A DNA stretch of 64,000 nt, taken from positions 6,946,501 to 7,010,500 of the forward strand of contig NZ_CP128362.1 in the NCBI RefSeq assembly GCF_034274695.1, written 5' to 3'. Below, piece by piece: positions 15,529 through 23,833 of this stretch (its first letter is position 1; every line of letters begins with the position of its first letter). The DNA is from Chitinophaga sp. LS1. Lineage in GTDB: Bacteria; Bacteroidota; Bacteroidia; Chitinophagales; Chitinophagaceae. The notes below the pieces were generated by a model. The model had not been told where the DNA came from. It ran no database searches and saw only the letters and a program-made list of their open reading frames with translations. The translations under genes were made by a program, and so were the position numbers.

Positions 15529-16743
15529 ATGTCAGCACAACAGGAAATCATTATCATTGGGGCCGGCGCTGCTGGTCTTATAGCAGCTAAAGATCTCTCC
15601 ACTCAACACAACGTCACCATACTGGAAGCACGGCCACAAGCGGGTGGCAGAACGACTACCCTCTACCCTGCACCCGGTATTCATATTGAAACCGGTGCTG
15701 AATTCATACATGGCGAACTGCCCATCACCCTGTCTTTGTTACAGGAAGCAGGTATTCCCTATCACCCCATCAATGAGGAAATGGCCCTTGCGGAAAACGG
15801 GGAACTCAAACAGGAAGAAAGCTGGATTGAAGATTGGGATAACCTGATCGAACATATGGGCAAAGCCGCTGAAACGACCACCATGCAGCAATTGCTGGAT
15901 CAATATTACCCTGCCGATCAATATGCAGAACTTCGTGATCATGTACAGGGATATGTGGAAGGATACGACCTCGCTGACCTGAACAAGGTAAGCGTAAAAT
16001 ATCTGTACGATGAATGGACACTGGAACAAGGCACCAACTTCAGAATTGAAAACGGCTACACTGCCCTGATCAATTACCTTGGCAAAGGATGTACAATTAT
16101 CACGAACCAAACCGTGCAAATCATCTCCTGGGAACCGGGAAAGGTGACGGTCACAACACAGGACCGGACCTACACCGCACACAAAGTACTCGTCACCGTT
16201 CCTATCAATATCCTACAAAACGAAAGCATACAGTTTTCCCTTGCTCTCCCAGCATATACAGCTGCGGCACGGCAGATCGGATGGGGAACCGTTATTAAGT
16301 TCAACCTGCTTTTCAAACAGGCTTTCTGGAAAAGAGATATCGGGTTTGTGTTAAGTGATGAGGAAGTGCCGGTATGGTGGACGCAATCTGAAGATAGCTT
16401 AATTCTTACCGGGTGGCTGGGAGGCCCGCATGCAGCAGGACCTCAATCTGATCTATTGGCCAAAGCACTCAACTCGCTTTCTAAAATATTTAATGTAACA
16501 AACATTGCGGACCTGTTGGAGCAAAGTTTTATCCATAACTGGTCAACAGAACAAGCCATACATGGAGGCTACTCCTACGGCATGCCTGGTTCTGAAAAGG
16601 CAAAGGCAGTATTGACCACGCCCGTTGCAGATACTATTTACTTTGCAGGAGAAGCACTCTACACCGGCGATAGTCCTGGTACCGTAGAAGCCGCACTACA
16701 CAGTGGAAAAGAGATAACGATCAAAATAAAAAGCCCCCAATAA
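15529..16743 (+). CDS. FAD-dependent flavin amine oxidase
   Basis: A 404-residue flavoenzyme. The start is set at 15529 ('MSAQQEIIIIGAGAAGLIAA'); the longer frame from 15496 adds 11 unconserved residues that overlap the promoter zone. The GxGxxG FAD loop is at residues ~11-16, 'TILEARPQAGGRTTT' follows as the second FAD motif, and the C-terminal 'IYFAGEALYTGDSPGTVEAA' is the family's FAD-binding end. It probably oxidises a primary or poly-amine, giving aldehyde and H2O2. No signal peptide. A bidirectional terminator starts within its last codons. Confidence 0.87.
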   Translation: MSAQQEIIIIGAGAAGLIAAKDLSTQHNVTILEARPQAGGRTTTLYPAPGIHIETGAEFIHGELPITLSLLQEAGIPYHPINEEMALAENGELKQEESWIEDWDNLIEHMGKAAETTTMQQLLDQYYPADQYAELRDHVQGYVEGYDLADLNKVSVKYLYDEWTLEQGTNFRIENGYTALINYLGKGCTIITNQTVQIISWEPGKVTVTTQDRTYTAHKVLVTVPINILQNESIQFSLALPAYTAAARQIGWGTVIKFNLLFKQAFWKRDIGFVLSDEEVPVWWTQSEDSLILTGWLGGPHAAGPQSDLLAKALNSLSKIFNVTNIADLLEQSFIHNWSTEQAIHGGYSYGMPGSEKAKAVLTTPVADTIYFAGEALYTGDSPGTVEAALHSGKEITIKIKSPQ

Positions 16744-16751
16744 AAGGGGGC
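16733..16751. terminator. Bidirectional terminator with the stop codon in the loop
   Basis: A GCCCCC/GGGGGC stem (16733-16738 with 16746-16751) with A-run on the left and TTTCT on the right. The amine oxidase TAA (16741-16743) lies in the 7-nt loop. It also serves the convergent gene ending at 16765. Confidence 0.78.
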
Positions 16752-16764
16752 TTTCTACTATCAC

Positions 16765-17322
16765 TTAATGCTTAGGCTTAGGTATCACTTTGTACTTTCC
16801 ATCCTCTATCAGATCCTTTAACCACACCCCATACTTTTTCTTATTAATTTTCTCATTATACTCCTCATCCAGCACCACTCTGCCCTTCACAATCTCATAA
16901 TAGATATAAGGCACATAATACACTGAATCCGCAGCTGGATAAGGCGCCACTGTATATGCACCGCCTACTTCCAGGTTCTGGTCATGGTCATAATCCCTGA
17001 TATCAGAAGACACGACATTCCCGATAGAATCCGCCTTGCTATTATTTACACTGAAAATTATCAGATCTTTAACGTCTGCACCGCGACTTACTTCCAGAAA
17101 TAAAAATACATTGCCTCCATTTTCAATGAGCTTATTGCGCCTGCTATCTAAAAACTCCGCACCATTACTCAGCAGATACGTACGGTTACCATTTACAAAA
17201 ATGGTCCCTTTATTAATATTGATCTGCTGGTTCTTTGTGCTTACGAAGTGAAAATTTGATTTTTGTCCAAAGGCTGGCAGCGTTATAAATGCCAGCAGAC
17301 AATGTCTGAGTTTTAATTTCAT
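16765..17322 (-). CDS. Hypothetical periplasmic protein
   Basis: A 185-residue protein when started at 17322 ('MKLKLRHCLLAFITLPAFGQ', a good signal peptide). The longer frame to 17358 adds 12 residues and is less likely. The mature part has 'INKGTIFVNGNRTYLLSNGA' and 'GGAYTVAPYPAADSVYYVPY', mostly beta. I do not recognise a family. It is divergent from the DUF4421 gene with about 80 nt between them, so the two may share a control region. Confidence 0.6.
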   Translation of the reverse strand: MKLKLRHCLLAFITLPAFGQKSNFHFVSTKNQQININKGTIFVNGNRTYLLSNGAEFLDSRRNKLIENGGNVFLFLEVSRGADVKDLIIFSVNNSKADSIGNVVSSDIRDYDHDQNLEVGGAYTVAPYPAADSVYYVPYIYYEIVKGRVVLDEEYNEKINKKKYGVWLKDLIEDGKYKVIPKPKH

Positions 17323-17402
17323 AGTGTAGTTGTTAATATCGGGTAGAAACTTAAACATTTTTTGCGAAAAAACCTTTTACTGATTCCTGTTGTTGTAAAA
17401 TC

Positions 17403-18359
17403 ATGTGGCGTTACCTTTTTCTGTTAGTAATTTTTCCTGCTACACTGTATGCTCAAAAAACAGACTCGGCTTATATTCAGCCATTTCAAAGGAAAAATAC
17501 AGTTGAGCTATATGCGGGAACGTATAGCACGACGTTTAAATTCAGGACCCACCAAAACAGACAGCGTAATTATAAACTGGCTGTGAACAGCAGTGGGTAC
17601 CTGGGAGGCGATGTGAGTTATAAATGGCTATACCTGCAATATTCTGTCAATATACCCGGTACAGAACTGGACAATAAGGCAAAGTATCACTATCGGCTCA
17701 TCAGGATGCAGTTTGGTAGTCATGCGGTGAGCGTAGAGCCGTTTTATAACGCCTATAATGGATTACTGATACCCAATCATGACCACAGGGGATATGAAGC
17801 CTTCCAGGGGATTGATTTTACGAATGCGGGACTCGATCTCTTTTATTATATCAATCATAGGAAATACTCTTACAAAGCAGCCACTTCCTTTTCCGAACAA
17901 CAGCTGCAATCTGCGGGTTCTGTATTCCTGGTAGCAACACCGCTCTGGCATCAGATCAGGTGGAAAAAACCGACGCCACATCTGATATCAGACTCATCTA
18001 CTTATAATTTATTATCTTCTAACCCCTCGTGGTTGTCGCTGGTATTTAAGGCAGGATACACCCACAATATCGTTCTGGGACAGCATAAGTGGATCATTGC
18101 ACCTGCGGTAATATTTGGTGCAGGGGCTTTGCATGAATTAAATACAGATAATAAGAGACTGCAGGCGGTGACTGATATGCAGGGCTGGATCAATGCGGGG
18201 TATAATGGCGATAAGTATTATGCATACCTCAATGCCTCGTGGGAAAATCTGAATACGAATTTATTAGTGAAAGATATGCACCGGACAGATTGGAACCTGA
18301 GTTTTACACTGGGATATCGGTTTGCACATCTGCCTAAAAAGATCTTAGGAGTATTATAA
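17403..18359 (+). CDS. DUF4421 outer-membrane beta-barrel protein
   Basis: A 318-residue protein with the signal peptide 'MWRYLFLLVIFPATLYAQ'. Features matching DUF4421 are 'NTVELYAGTYSTTFKFR', 'YLGGDVSYKWLYLQYSVNIP', 'GIDFTNAGLDLFYYINHRKY' and 'SAGSVFLVATPLWHQI'. Regular alternating strands and an end in 'LGYRFAHLPKKILGVL' point to an outer-membrane barrel. The function of the family is unknown. Followed immediately by an intrinsic terminator. Confidence 0.8.
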   Translation: MWRYLFLLVIFPATLYAQKTDSAYIQPFQRKNTVELYAGTYSTTFKFRTHQNRQRNYKLAVNSSGYLGGDVSYKWLYLQYSVNIPGTELDNKAKYHYRLIRMQFGSHAVSVEPFYNAYNGLLIPNHDHRGYEAFQGIDFTNAGLDLFYYINHRKYSYKAATSFSEQQLQSAGSVFLVATPLWHQIRWKKPTPHLISDSSTYNLLSSNPSWLSLVFKAGYTHNIVLGQHKWIIAPAVIFGAGALHELNTDNKRLQAVTDMQGWINAGYNGDKYYAYLNASWENLNTNLLVKDMHRTDWNLSFTLGYRFAHLPKKILGVL

Positions 18360-18360
18360 A

Positions 18361-18386
18361 AAAAGCCGCAATCACTTGCGGCTTTT
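18361..18386. terminator. Bidirectional intrinsic terminator
   Basis: A perfect 11-bp stem AAAAGCCGCAA/TTGCGGCTTTT with a 4-nt loop, 1 nt after the DUF4421 stop and 8 nt from the stop of the convergent gene at 18395. Confidence 0.9.
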
Positions 18387-18394
18387 CAAATCCA

Positions 18395-18850
18395 TTATTG
18401 CTGCTGCGTTTCCGGCTGAGTTTGTTCCTGTGGCTGCTGCTGTTGCGACTGTTGTCTCCGTTCCATCTGCTGTTTGTAATAATTCCTCTTGGCGTCATAC
18501 ACAGCATTGTCTCGTTCTCTTTTCAACTGTCTTACCTCCTGCCTTCTCTCTCTACCACTCAGGTCTCTATCCATTTTCACAGAGGCGATCCTGTCGGCAT
18601 AGTCATTTTTAATGTCCATCACCTGCATATCGAGTTTAGTAGGTCGATAAGGAGCCGCATAGTAAGGGTATCCATACCCCAAACCCCAGCCAAATGGTGA
18701 ATAGAATGGGCTGTAGTAACCAAAACCACCGCCTACTATGACGGTTGTCCGTCCTCCCCCATGAAAGCCTCCGCCACCATGTCCGGGACCCATTGCAAAA
18801 GCACCTGTCGCCATTACGGTCATCGTTAACGCAATTATTATCTTTTTCAT
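18395..18850 (-). CDS. Secreted Gly/Tyr-rich and Gln-rich low-complexity protein
   Basis: A 151-residue protein with the signal peptide 'MKKIIIALTMTVMATGAFA'. Residues 20-70 are Gly/His/Tyr/Pro rich ('GPGHGGGGFHGGGR', 'GFGYYSPFYSPFGWGLGYGY'). Residues ~71-130 form a charged helical region ('LSGRERRQEVRQLKRERDNA'). The tail is almost only Gln, Glu, Pro and Thr. This type is common in Bacteroidota as a small envelope or extracellular protein of unknown role. The gene shares the terminator with DUF4421. Confidence 0.65.
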   Translation of the reverse strand: MKKIIIALTMTVMATGAFAMGPGHGGGGFHGGGRTTVIVGGGFGYYSPFYSPFGWGLGYGYPYYAAPYRPTKLDMQVMDIKNDYADRIASVKMDRDLSGRERRQEVRQLKRERDNAVYDAKRNYYKQQMERRQQSQQQQPQEQTQPETQQQ

Positions 18851-18944
18851 GACTCCTCCTTTTCTTTTTATAGTTATTAGACTCTCGTTTAAAGGAAAGA
18901 TTTAATGATCAGAAGATTTTAGCAAAGCGTTAACATATTGACAT

Positions 18945-19310
18945 TTAATTTATTATAAGAGGCAGCGGCGTACGTTTTGCATGCTTTCTTCCCCTGAAAA
19001 ATAAGTACAAATTAAAGAACAACATCACGCCCAGATATATACAAAATCCACCAATCTTCATACTCAACACTTCCATTAGTGTACGATTACTCTCCACTTC
19101 CTGCGCGATCTCCATGATAAAAAAAGCAAAGCCTAAATTCAATAAATAAAACCCCGTCTCGAACAACTTATTTGTGGCCAGCGCAATATCTTCCTTACCA
19201 TGAAAAATTTCCAGCATAAACACCCTGCCATTTTTGAAAAGCGTATGCGCTACATACCAGGTTACAAAAATGACTACAGGAAGATAAATGAGGTAAGCAA
19301 TGAAGTTCAT
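18945..19310 (-). CDS. Small 4-TM membrane protein (paralogue A)
   Basis: A 121-residue membrane protein with four hydrophobic helices: about residues 3-22, 47-68, 78-100 and 88-108, the last two close together. It aligns with the gene just upstream (19322-19666): both start 'MN(F/I)xAYxIYL', both have 'F(K/R)NGRxxxLxxxxG', and both have 'Y(L/Y)xNLGxA'. The stop of the upstream copy is 11 nt away, so they are one operon. No family recognised; function unknown. Confidence 0.65.
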   Translation of the reverse strand: MNFIAYLIYLPVVIFVTWYVAHTLFKNGRVFMLEIFHGKEDIALATNKLFETGFYLLNLGFAFFIMEIAQEVESNRTLMEVLSMKIGGFCIYLGVMLFFNLYLFFRGRKHAKRTPLPLIIN

Positions 19311-19321
19311 ATTGTATAGTT

Positions 19322-19666
19322 TTAATGTGATGAAATTCTATTTTTGATCAGTAAAATGGCCGCCATGTTGCAATAATGCATCACTGCCAGGGTTAATAAG
19401 ATCCTGCCCGTCATAGTCGTGATACTAGTGAGGATTTCCAGCCAGGTATGCACCGTACTCCAACAACTGATCATGATAGCCGCATACCCTAAATTCACGA
19501 GGTAATACCCCACCAGCAAGATCTTATTGATAAAATCAGTCAGCGATACATCCCCCTGCAACAACCCCAGGATGTATAACCGGCCGTTCCGGAAAAAGAG
19601 TAAACCCACCCTGACGGTGACCAGGTAAGTGATGAACAGGTAGATGATATATGCAAGGATATTCAT
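19322..19666 (-). CDS. Small 4-TM membrane protein (paralogue B)
   Basis: A 114-residue protein with the same plan as its downstream neighbour: 'MNILAYIIYLFITYLVTVRV', 'FFRNGRLYILGLLQGD', 'LVGYYLVNLGYAAIMISCW' and a last helix 'GRILLTLAVMHYCNMAAILL'. It is the first gene of the pair. The two are probably a tandem duplication that has diverged well below half identity. They might form a heteromeric membrane complex, but this is speculation. Confidence 0.65.
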   Translation of the reverse strand: MNILAYIIYLFITYLVTVRVGLLFFRNGRLYILGLLQGDVSLTDFINKILLVGYYLVNLGYAAIMISCWSTVHTWLEILTSITTMTGRILLTLAVMHYCNMAAILLIKNRISSH

Positions 19667-19741
19667 AACAGTACAAACCTAGTACAGTTTATCGTATTTT
19701 CAAAATATTCTGAAAGTTTAGTACTTACCGCATAAGAAAAA

Positions 19742-19759
19742 AGCAGGCAATTGCCTGCT
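19742..19759 (-). terminator. Intrinsic terminator after the 156-residue gene
   Basis: A perfect 18-nt palindrome (AGCAGGCAA/TTGCCTGCT). On the minus strand a T-run follows. It lies 7 nt past the stop at 19767. Confidence 0.82.
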
Positions 19760-19766
19760 AATCAAC

Positions 19767-20237
19767 TTATAATCTTTCTAATTCTTTTAAATATTCATAT
19801 TGCAAGTCTTCATGCTGCCCCTCTATCGCCTTCCGGATCTTCTTCATCTGCCCCATATATATCGTGACCAATGCCGGACTCTCTCCTACTTTTATGCCCG
19901 CTTTCTTAATCTTCATTAAAAAGTACAACAGCAACTCTATCTCCGCCACCTTCGACCCCGTATACTTTATCTGCTTACTCACTCCCCTCAATATCTTTCT
20001 CAAATGCTTCTTCACATAATAAATGTTCGTCTTCGGCTGGGTAGTAAACGCCTCATCCATTTCCAGCTTCACGGCGGCTATATATCCCTGCAGATCTTCC
20101 TCTTCGAATAACAAATAAGACAACAACTCTTTATTGTCATTCTTAAACTTCGCCAACCGCAAACATACCTCCATTAGCCTCGCCGGGGGCAATGCCTGCA
20201 ATTCTTTCTTTATTTCACTGATGCTCGCTGGCTTCAT
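19767..20237 (-). CDS. Conserved helical hypothetical protein
   Basis: A 156-residue, all-helical, basic cytosolic protein: 'SISEIKKELQALPPARLMEV', 'LSYLLFEEEDLQGY', 'KKHLRKILRGVSKQIKYTGS'. I do not know a family name, though it has the look of a conserved Bacteroidota protein. Its ATG overlaps the stop of the upstream AHSA1-like gene (ATGA), so the two are translationally coupled and may work together. Confidence 0.65.
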   Translation of the reverse strand: MKPASISEIKKELQALPPARLMEVCLRLAKFKNDNKELLSYLLFEEEDLQGYIAAVKLEMDEAFTTQPKTNIYYVKKHLRKILRGVSKQIKYTGSKVAEIELLLYFLMKIKKAGIKVGESPALVTIYMGQMKKIRKAIEGQHEDLQYEYLKELERL

Positions 20238-20611
20238 GAATAGAAATCAACAAGTGCTCCAAAATACGCCTCATTCCATCCATCCACAATGTCGTCAAAT
20301 GCCTCGTCAGGAATATTCGTATGCCTCAGCTCCACATCCGTTCCTTTCTTGTGAGGATGAAGTATAATCGTCACAATTGAATCTTCCGGCTGATCCCCGA
20401 AATACCACTCCTGCACAATCTTCTTATCCTCCTCAAACTCGAGGTTCATACCCGCAATACTGTCTCCCCAAAGGGAAAACTCCGTTCCTGCCTCGGCTTT
20501 CATTTCCGCAGGTTCACCGGACCATAACTGAATGGTGTATTGATTGGTCAATGCCTTGTACAACTCCTCAGGAGCTGCTGGCACCAAAAAGTGCTTTTTA
20601 TAATCCTTCAT
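20234..20611 (-). CDS. AHSA1/SRPBCC (START-like) domain protein
   Basis: A 125-residue single-domain protein of the AHSA1 branch. It begins 'KDYKKHFLVPAAPEELYKAL', then 'LWSGEPAEMKAEAGTEFSLW', 'KKIVQEWYFGDQPEDSIVTI', and ends 'VDGWNEAYFGALVDFY', the typical C-terminal helix. Members bind hydrophobic ligands or assist folding like the Aha1 C-terminal domain; the ligand is unknown. First gene of a coupled pair, with a 4-nt overlap with the next. Confidence 0.85.
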   Translation of the reverse strand: MKDYKKHFLVPAAPEELYKALTNQYTIQLWSGEPAEMKAEAGTEFSLWGDSIAGMNLEFEEDKKIVQEWYFGDQPEDSIVTIILHPHKKGTDVELRHTNIPDEAFDDIVDGWNEAYFGALVDFYS

Positions 20612-20690
20612 AATGCTGCAAAACTACTTTTTCTGTTGCAATAACCACTCGTACAAGGCAGGTTTCTCAAACAAATTCGAAAAAACAGAT

Positions 20691-20713
20691 CGGGCAGCCT
20701 TGTGAGCTGCCCG
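20691..20713 (-). terminator. Intrinsic terminator of the GH20 gene
   Basis: An 8-bp CGGGCAGC/GCTGCCCG stem with a 7-nt loop. On the minus strand it is followed by CTGTTTTTTC. It lies 33 nt past the stop at 20746. Confidence 0.85.
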
Positions 20714-20745
20714 ATAAAAATATTAAATTGGTTCATGTGCAATAT

Positions 20746-23049
20746 TTATTTCGCTACCTGCAACCACTCGTCCGGCAGCCTTCCAATCTTACCTCCATTC
20801 ACCCTATATTCCAGCTTCAACGTATAACCGCCACCGCCTTCTACAAACTTCACCTCGATCGGATGCAAACCCTTTTGCAGCGCAATCTGTCCGCTCTTTT
20901 GCAACGGCGCATGCCAGCCATCATTATCCACTACCTTCTCACCATCTATATAAAGGTTCGCACCATCATCCGCCGTCAGGAAGAAACTATATATCGCCGT
21001 CTCAGGAACATTGATAAAGCCTTTCAGCGTCGCGGCAAATGGCTTGCCACCATGCCCCATACTATCAGGCATGATCACATTGTTTACATACCCGCTGCTA
21101 TCAGGAGTATCTTTCAGTGTCGTCACACTCTTAAATGATCCATCGAAATAATTCAGCTTCAATCCCTGCTGCAAACCAATCACTTCAGTCGGTTTGAAGA
21201 ATGATTGTGGTTTATAGTTCAAAGTATATATCTCTCCATGCACACCATCTGGCTTAAACGCCGCAATACGCAGGGAAATCTTACCCGGAATAATATAATC
21301 AGCGGGCAATTCAGGAGACTTTACTGTCGGCGCCGTACCATCTGTCGTATAACGGATCGTCATCTCAGGAGAAGGCTTCGCGATTGCAAGTTTGGTCTTT
21401 CCTACAAATACATTTTCTTCTGTAAACCCATCCAGATCTGGCATACGGTAGTGTACCTTCATCTTGTCCAGACGCTTATACTGCGCCATCAGACGCTGAG
21501 AATACCCGTCAAAATCGGATTTATGTGTCCATAATACCTCTGCCAGCGCTGTCATACGTGGCATATACATAAAGTCTGCACGATTTTCAGAAGGGATCAT
21601 CTCCGTCCAGATATTCGCCTGCGCACCAATGATGTAACGGCCTTCTTCGGCTGTCAACCCCTTTGGAACCGGCTCAAAATGATACACGTTAGCGATAGAG
21701 TTCCTGTCAGGAATACCATCAAAATACAAAGGATTACCCGGCGTCATGATCACATAATTCCCGTTCTTAGCCGCATGCACTGGTGCTGAAGGTACCCAGC
21801 TTCTCCAATACATCACGACTGCCGTAGGACTCACTCCACCTTCCAGGATCTCGTCCCAGCCAATCAGCTTCTTCCCTTTGGAATTAAAGAACTTTTCCAT
21901 TCTCTTCACAAAGTAGCTCTGCAGTTCATCAACATCTTTGATATTGTGTTCTTTCATGAAATCCTTTACACCGTCAAAGTGCTCCCAGGTAGACTTGTCC
22001 ACTTCGTCCGCACCCAGGTGAATGTATTGAGATGGGAACAATGCCGCAATTTCAGTAAATACATTCTCTGCAAATTCGAAGGTCGTTTCTTTGCAAGGGC
22101 AAATAGGCGTGGTAAACAATTTACCCCATTTCACACCACCCTGACAACTCAGGAAAGGATACTCCCTGATAGCCGCCATCATATGACCCGGCATATCGAT
22201 TTCAGGGATGATTTCGATATGACGTGCTGCTGCATAAGCAATCAGGTCTTTCATCTGGGCCTGTGTATAGAAGCCGCCGTACAGAGTTTTGCCATCTTTG
22301 TGAATAATGTGAGAAGCGTCGATCGCCATATCCGGATTGGTTTTGGCTTTCTCCATACAGGCAGAATCCTGGTTGTTCCATTCACGCCATGCACCCTTTT
22401 CTGTCAGCAAAGGATATTTTTTGATTTCAATACGCCAACCCTGATCATCTGTCAGGTGCAGGTGTAATTTATTCATCTTGTACAAGGCGAGTACGTTGAT
22501 GAATTTTTTCAGATAGTCGATTGAGAAAAAGTGACGGGACACATCCAGGTGCATACCACGCCAGCCATATACAGGGTGGTCGGTGATCTCCGCAGCAGGG
22601 ATGGCGATCTTCGCCAGTTTGGTGGTAGCACCTTCTACTGATACCGGCATCAGCTGACGCAGGGTCTGGATCGCGCGGAACATACCGGTAGGCGTTTTTG
22701 CACCTATCTGAATTTCCTGCGTGCTGATCTGCAAAGTGTAATCTTCTTCGCCTTCCAGCTGATCGTTCTGTGTCAATACAATGGAACCCGCACCTGCTTT
22801 GGTGCCTGCAGGCAATGCCTGACCTAAGCCCTGTTTGATGAGTGCCTGTAACTGTGCCGCCTCATTGCTGAAAGCTTTTCCGGAAGGAACAACCAATTTC
22901 GTTTTTGCGGTAATGACAAATTCTCCAGCCTGTGGCACCAACTGTTGCGGATAAGGAATGATTCCGTAACGGGATGGTGCTGCATCCTGGGCACGTGCTA
23001 CCTGAAAGAGTAACAATACACCCAGTGCCAGTGCACTTTTTTTCAACAT
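20746..23049 (-). CDS. GH20 beta-N-acetylhexosaminidase
   Basis: A 767-residue exported enzyme with the signal peptide 'MLKKSALALGVLLLFQVARA'. The GH20b N-terminal domain is at ~25-155. The catalytic GH20 barrel is at ~158-510, with 'WRGMHLDVSRHFF', 'LHLHLTDDQGWRIEI' and the catalytic pair D348-E349 in 'HLGADEVDK'. A chitobiase-C-like domain follows (~545-615, 'AIAKPSPEMTIRYTTDGTAP'). The C-terminus is a PA14-like module ('IYSFFLTADDGANLYIDGEK'). It releases terminal GlcNAc or GalNAc from chitin oligomers or glycoconjugates by substrate-assisted catalysis. It has its own terminator and no SusCD partner next to it. Confidence 0.94.
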   Translation of the reverse strand: MLKKSALALGVLLLFQVARAQDAAPSRYGIIPYPQQLVPQAGEFVITAKTKLVVPSGKAFSNEAAQLQALIKQGLGQALPAGTKAGAGSIVLTQNDQLEGEEDYTLQISTQEIQIGAKTPTGMFRAIQTLRQLMPVSVEGATTKLAKIAIPAAEITDHPVYGWRGMHLDVSRHFFSIDYLKKFINVLALYKMNKLHLHLTDDQGWRIEIKKYPLLTEKGAWREWNNQDSACMEKAKTNPDMAIDASHIIHKDGKTLYGGFYTQAQMKDLIAYAAARHIEIIPEIDMPGHMMAAIREYPFLSCQGGVKWGKLFTTPICPCKETTFEFAENVFTEIAALFPSQYIHLGADEVDKSTWEHFDGVKDFMKEHNIKDVDELQSYFVKRMEKFFNSKGKKLIGWDEILEGGVSPTAVVMYWRSWVPSAPVHAAKNGNYVIMTPGNPLYFDGIPDRNSIANVYHFEPVPKGLTAEEGRYIIGAQANIWTEMIPSENRADFMYMPRMTALAEVLWTHKSDFDGYSQRLMAQYKRLDKMKVHYRMPDLDGFTEENVFVGKTKLAIAKPSPEMTIRYTTDGTAPTVKSPELPADYIIPGKISLRIAAFKPDGVHGEIYTLNYKPQSFFKPTEVIGLQQGLKLNYFDGSFKSVTTLKDTPDSSGYVNNVIMPDSMGHGGKPFAATLKGFINVPETAIYSFFLTADDGANLYIDGEKVVDNDGWHAPLQKSGQIALQKGLHPIEVKFVEGGGGYTLKLEYRVNGGKIGRLPDEWLQVAK

Positions 23050-23155
23050 AATTTACTTTTAAGCATGATAAGGAAGTCAGCAAAGTACCAAGAATTATGG
23101 CACCAAACTGATGCGATATTGCTAAATTATACAGTAATATTAGCGCTTACAGCTT

Positions 23156-23755
23156 CTATATCGCTACATTCACAATATTCAATAACCGGAAGAACCTTTC
23201 CTCTTCCATCTCCTGTACCTCCCCCGGCTGCAAATCTCCCAACAACAGATCTTCTATAGAGATCCGTATCAGCCTTTTCGTCTGATGCCCCACTGCTGAC
23301 GTCATCTTCCTCACCTGGTGAAACTTGCCCTCCGTCAGCGTGATCGTAATCCACGTCCTTGGCAGGTACTCCTTCAGATCATGCGCCCTTGGCCCTACAT
23401 TCGCCGGCTTTTCTACTACCTGCACATCACAGGGCGGCGTTACGTAATCCACACCCCCTTTAATACGAATGGTCACACCGGTACGCAATTTCTCTAGCGC
23501 CTCAGCACTCATCACCTTATTGACCATCACGAGATAAGTACGCTTGTGTGGTGTATCGCTTTCAAATAATAACCGGGTGACTTTTTTATTGGTTGTAAGA
23601 ATAAGCAATCCTTCGGAATGGTTGTCGAGTCTGCCCACAGCATGAATGCCTTCGGGAAAATCATAATCCAGTTCGCCCAAAAGATGAACTTTGTCAGGGC
23701 TCACGAACTGCGACACCATGTCGTAAGGCTTGTTAATAATGAAATAACGATCCAT
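23156..23755 (-). CDS. RsuA/RluE-type pseudouridine synthase
   Basis: A 199-residue enzyme. It starts 'DRYFIINKPYDMVSQF', and the catalytic Asp is in 'HAVGRLDNHSEGLLILT' (the GRLD motif). 'KRTYLVMVN' and 'LTEGKFHQVRKMTSAVGH' complete the family signature. There is no N-terminal S4 domain, which fits the RluE branch (modifies the peptidyl-transferase region of 23S rRNA in E. coli) better than RsuA or RluB. The exact target here is inference. Divergent from the GH127 gene. Confidence 0.87.
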   Translation of the reverse strand: MDRYFIINKPYDMVSQFVSPDKVHLLGELDYDFPEGIHAVGRLDNHSEGLLILTTNKKVTRLLFESDTPHKRTYLVMVNKVMSAEALEKLRTGVTIRIKGGVDYVTPPCDVQVVEKPANVGPRAHDLKEYLPRTWITITLTEGKFHQVRKMTSAVGHQTKRLIRISIEDLLLGDLQPGEVQEMEEERFFRLLNIVNVAI

Positions 23756-23833
23756 AAAATTCTGCTAATATACAGGCAAATCTGATTAATATCTATTTAA
23801 CCCATTCCCGGGGGAAACCATAATTTCATCCCT

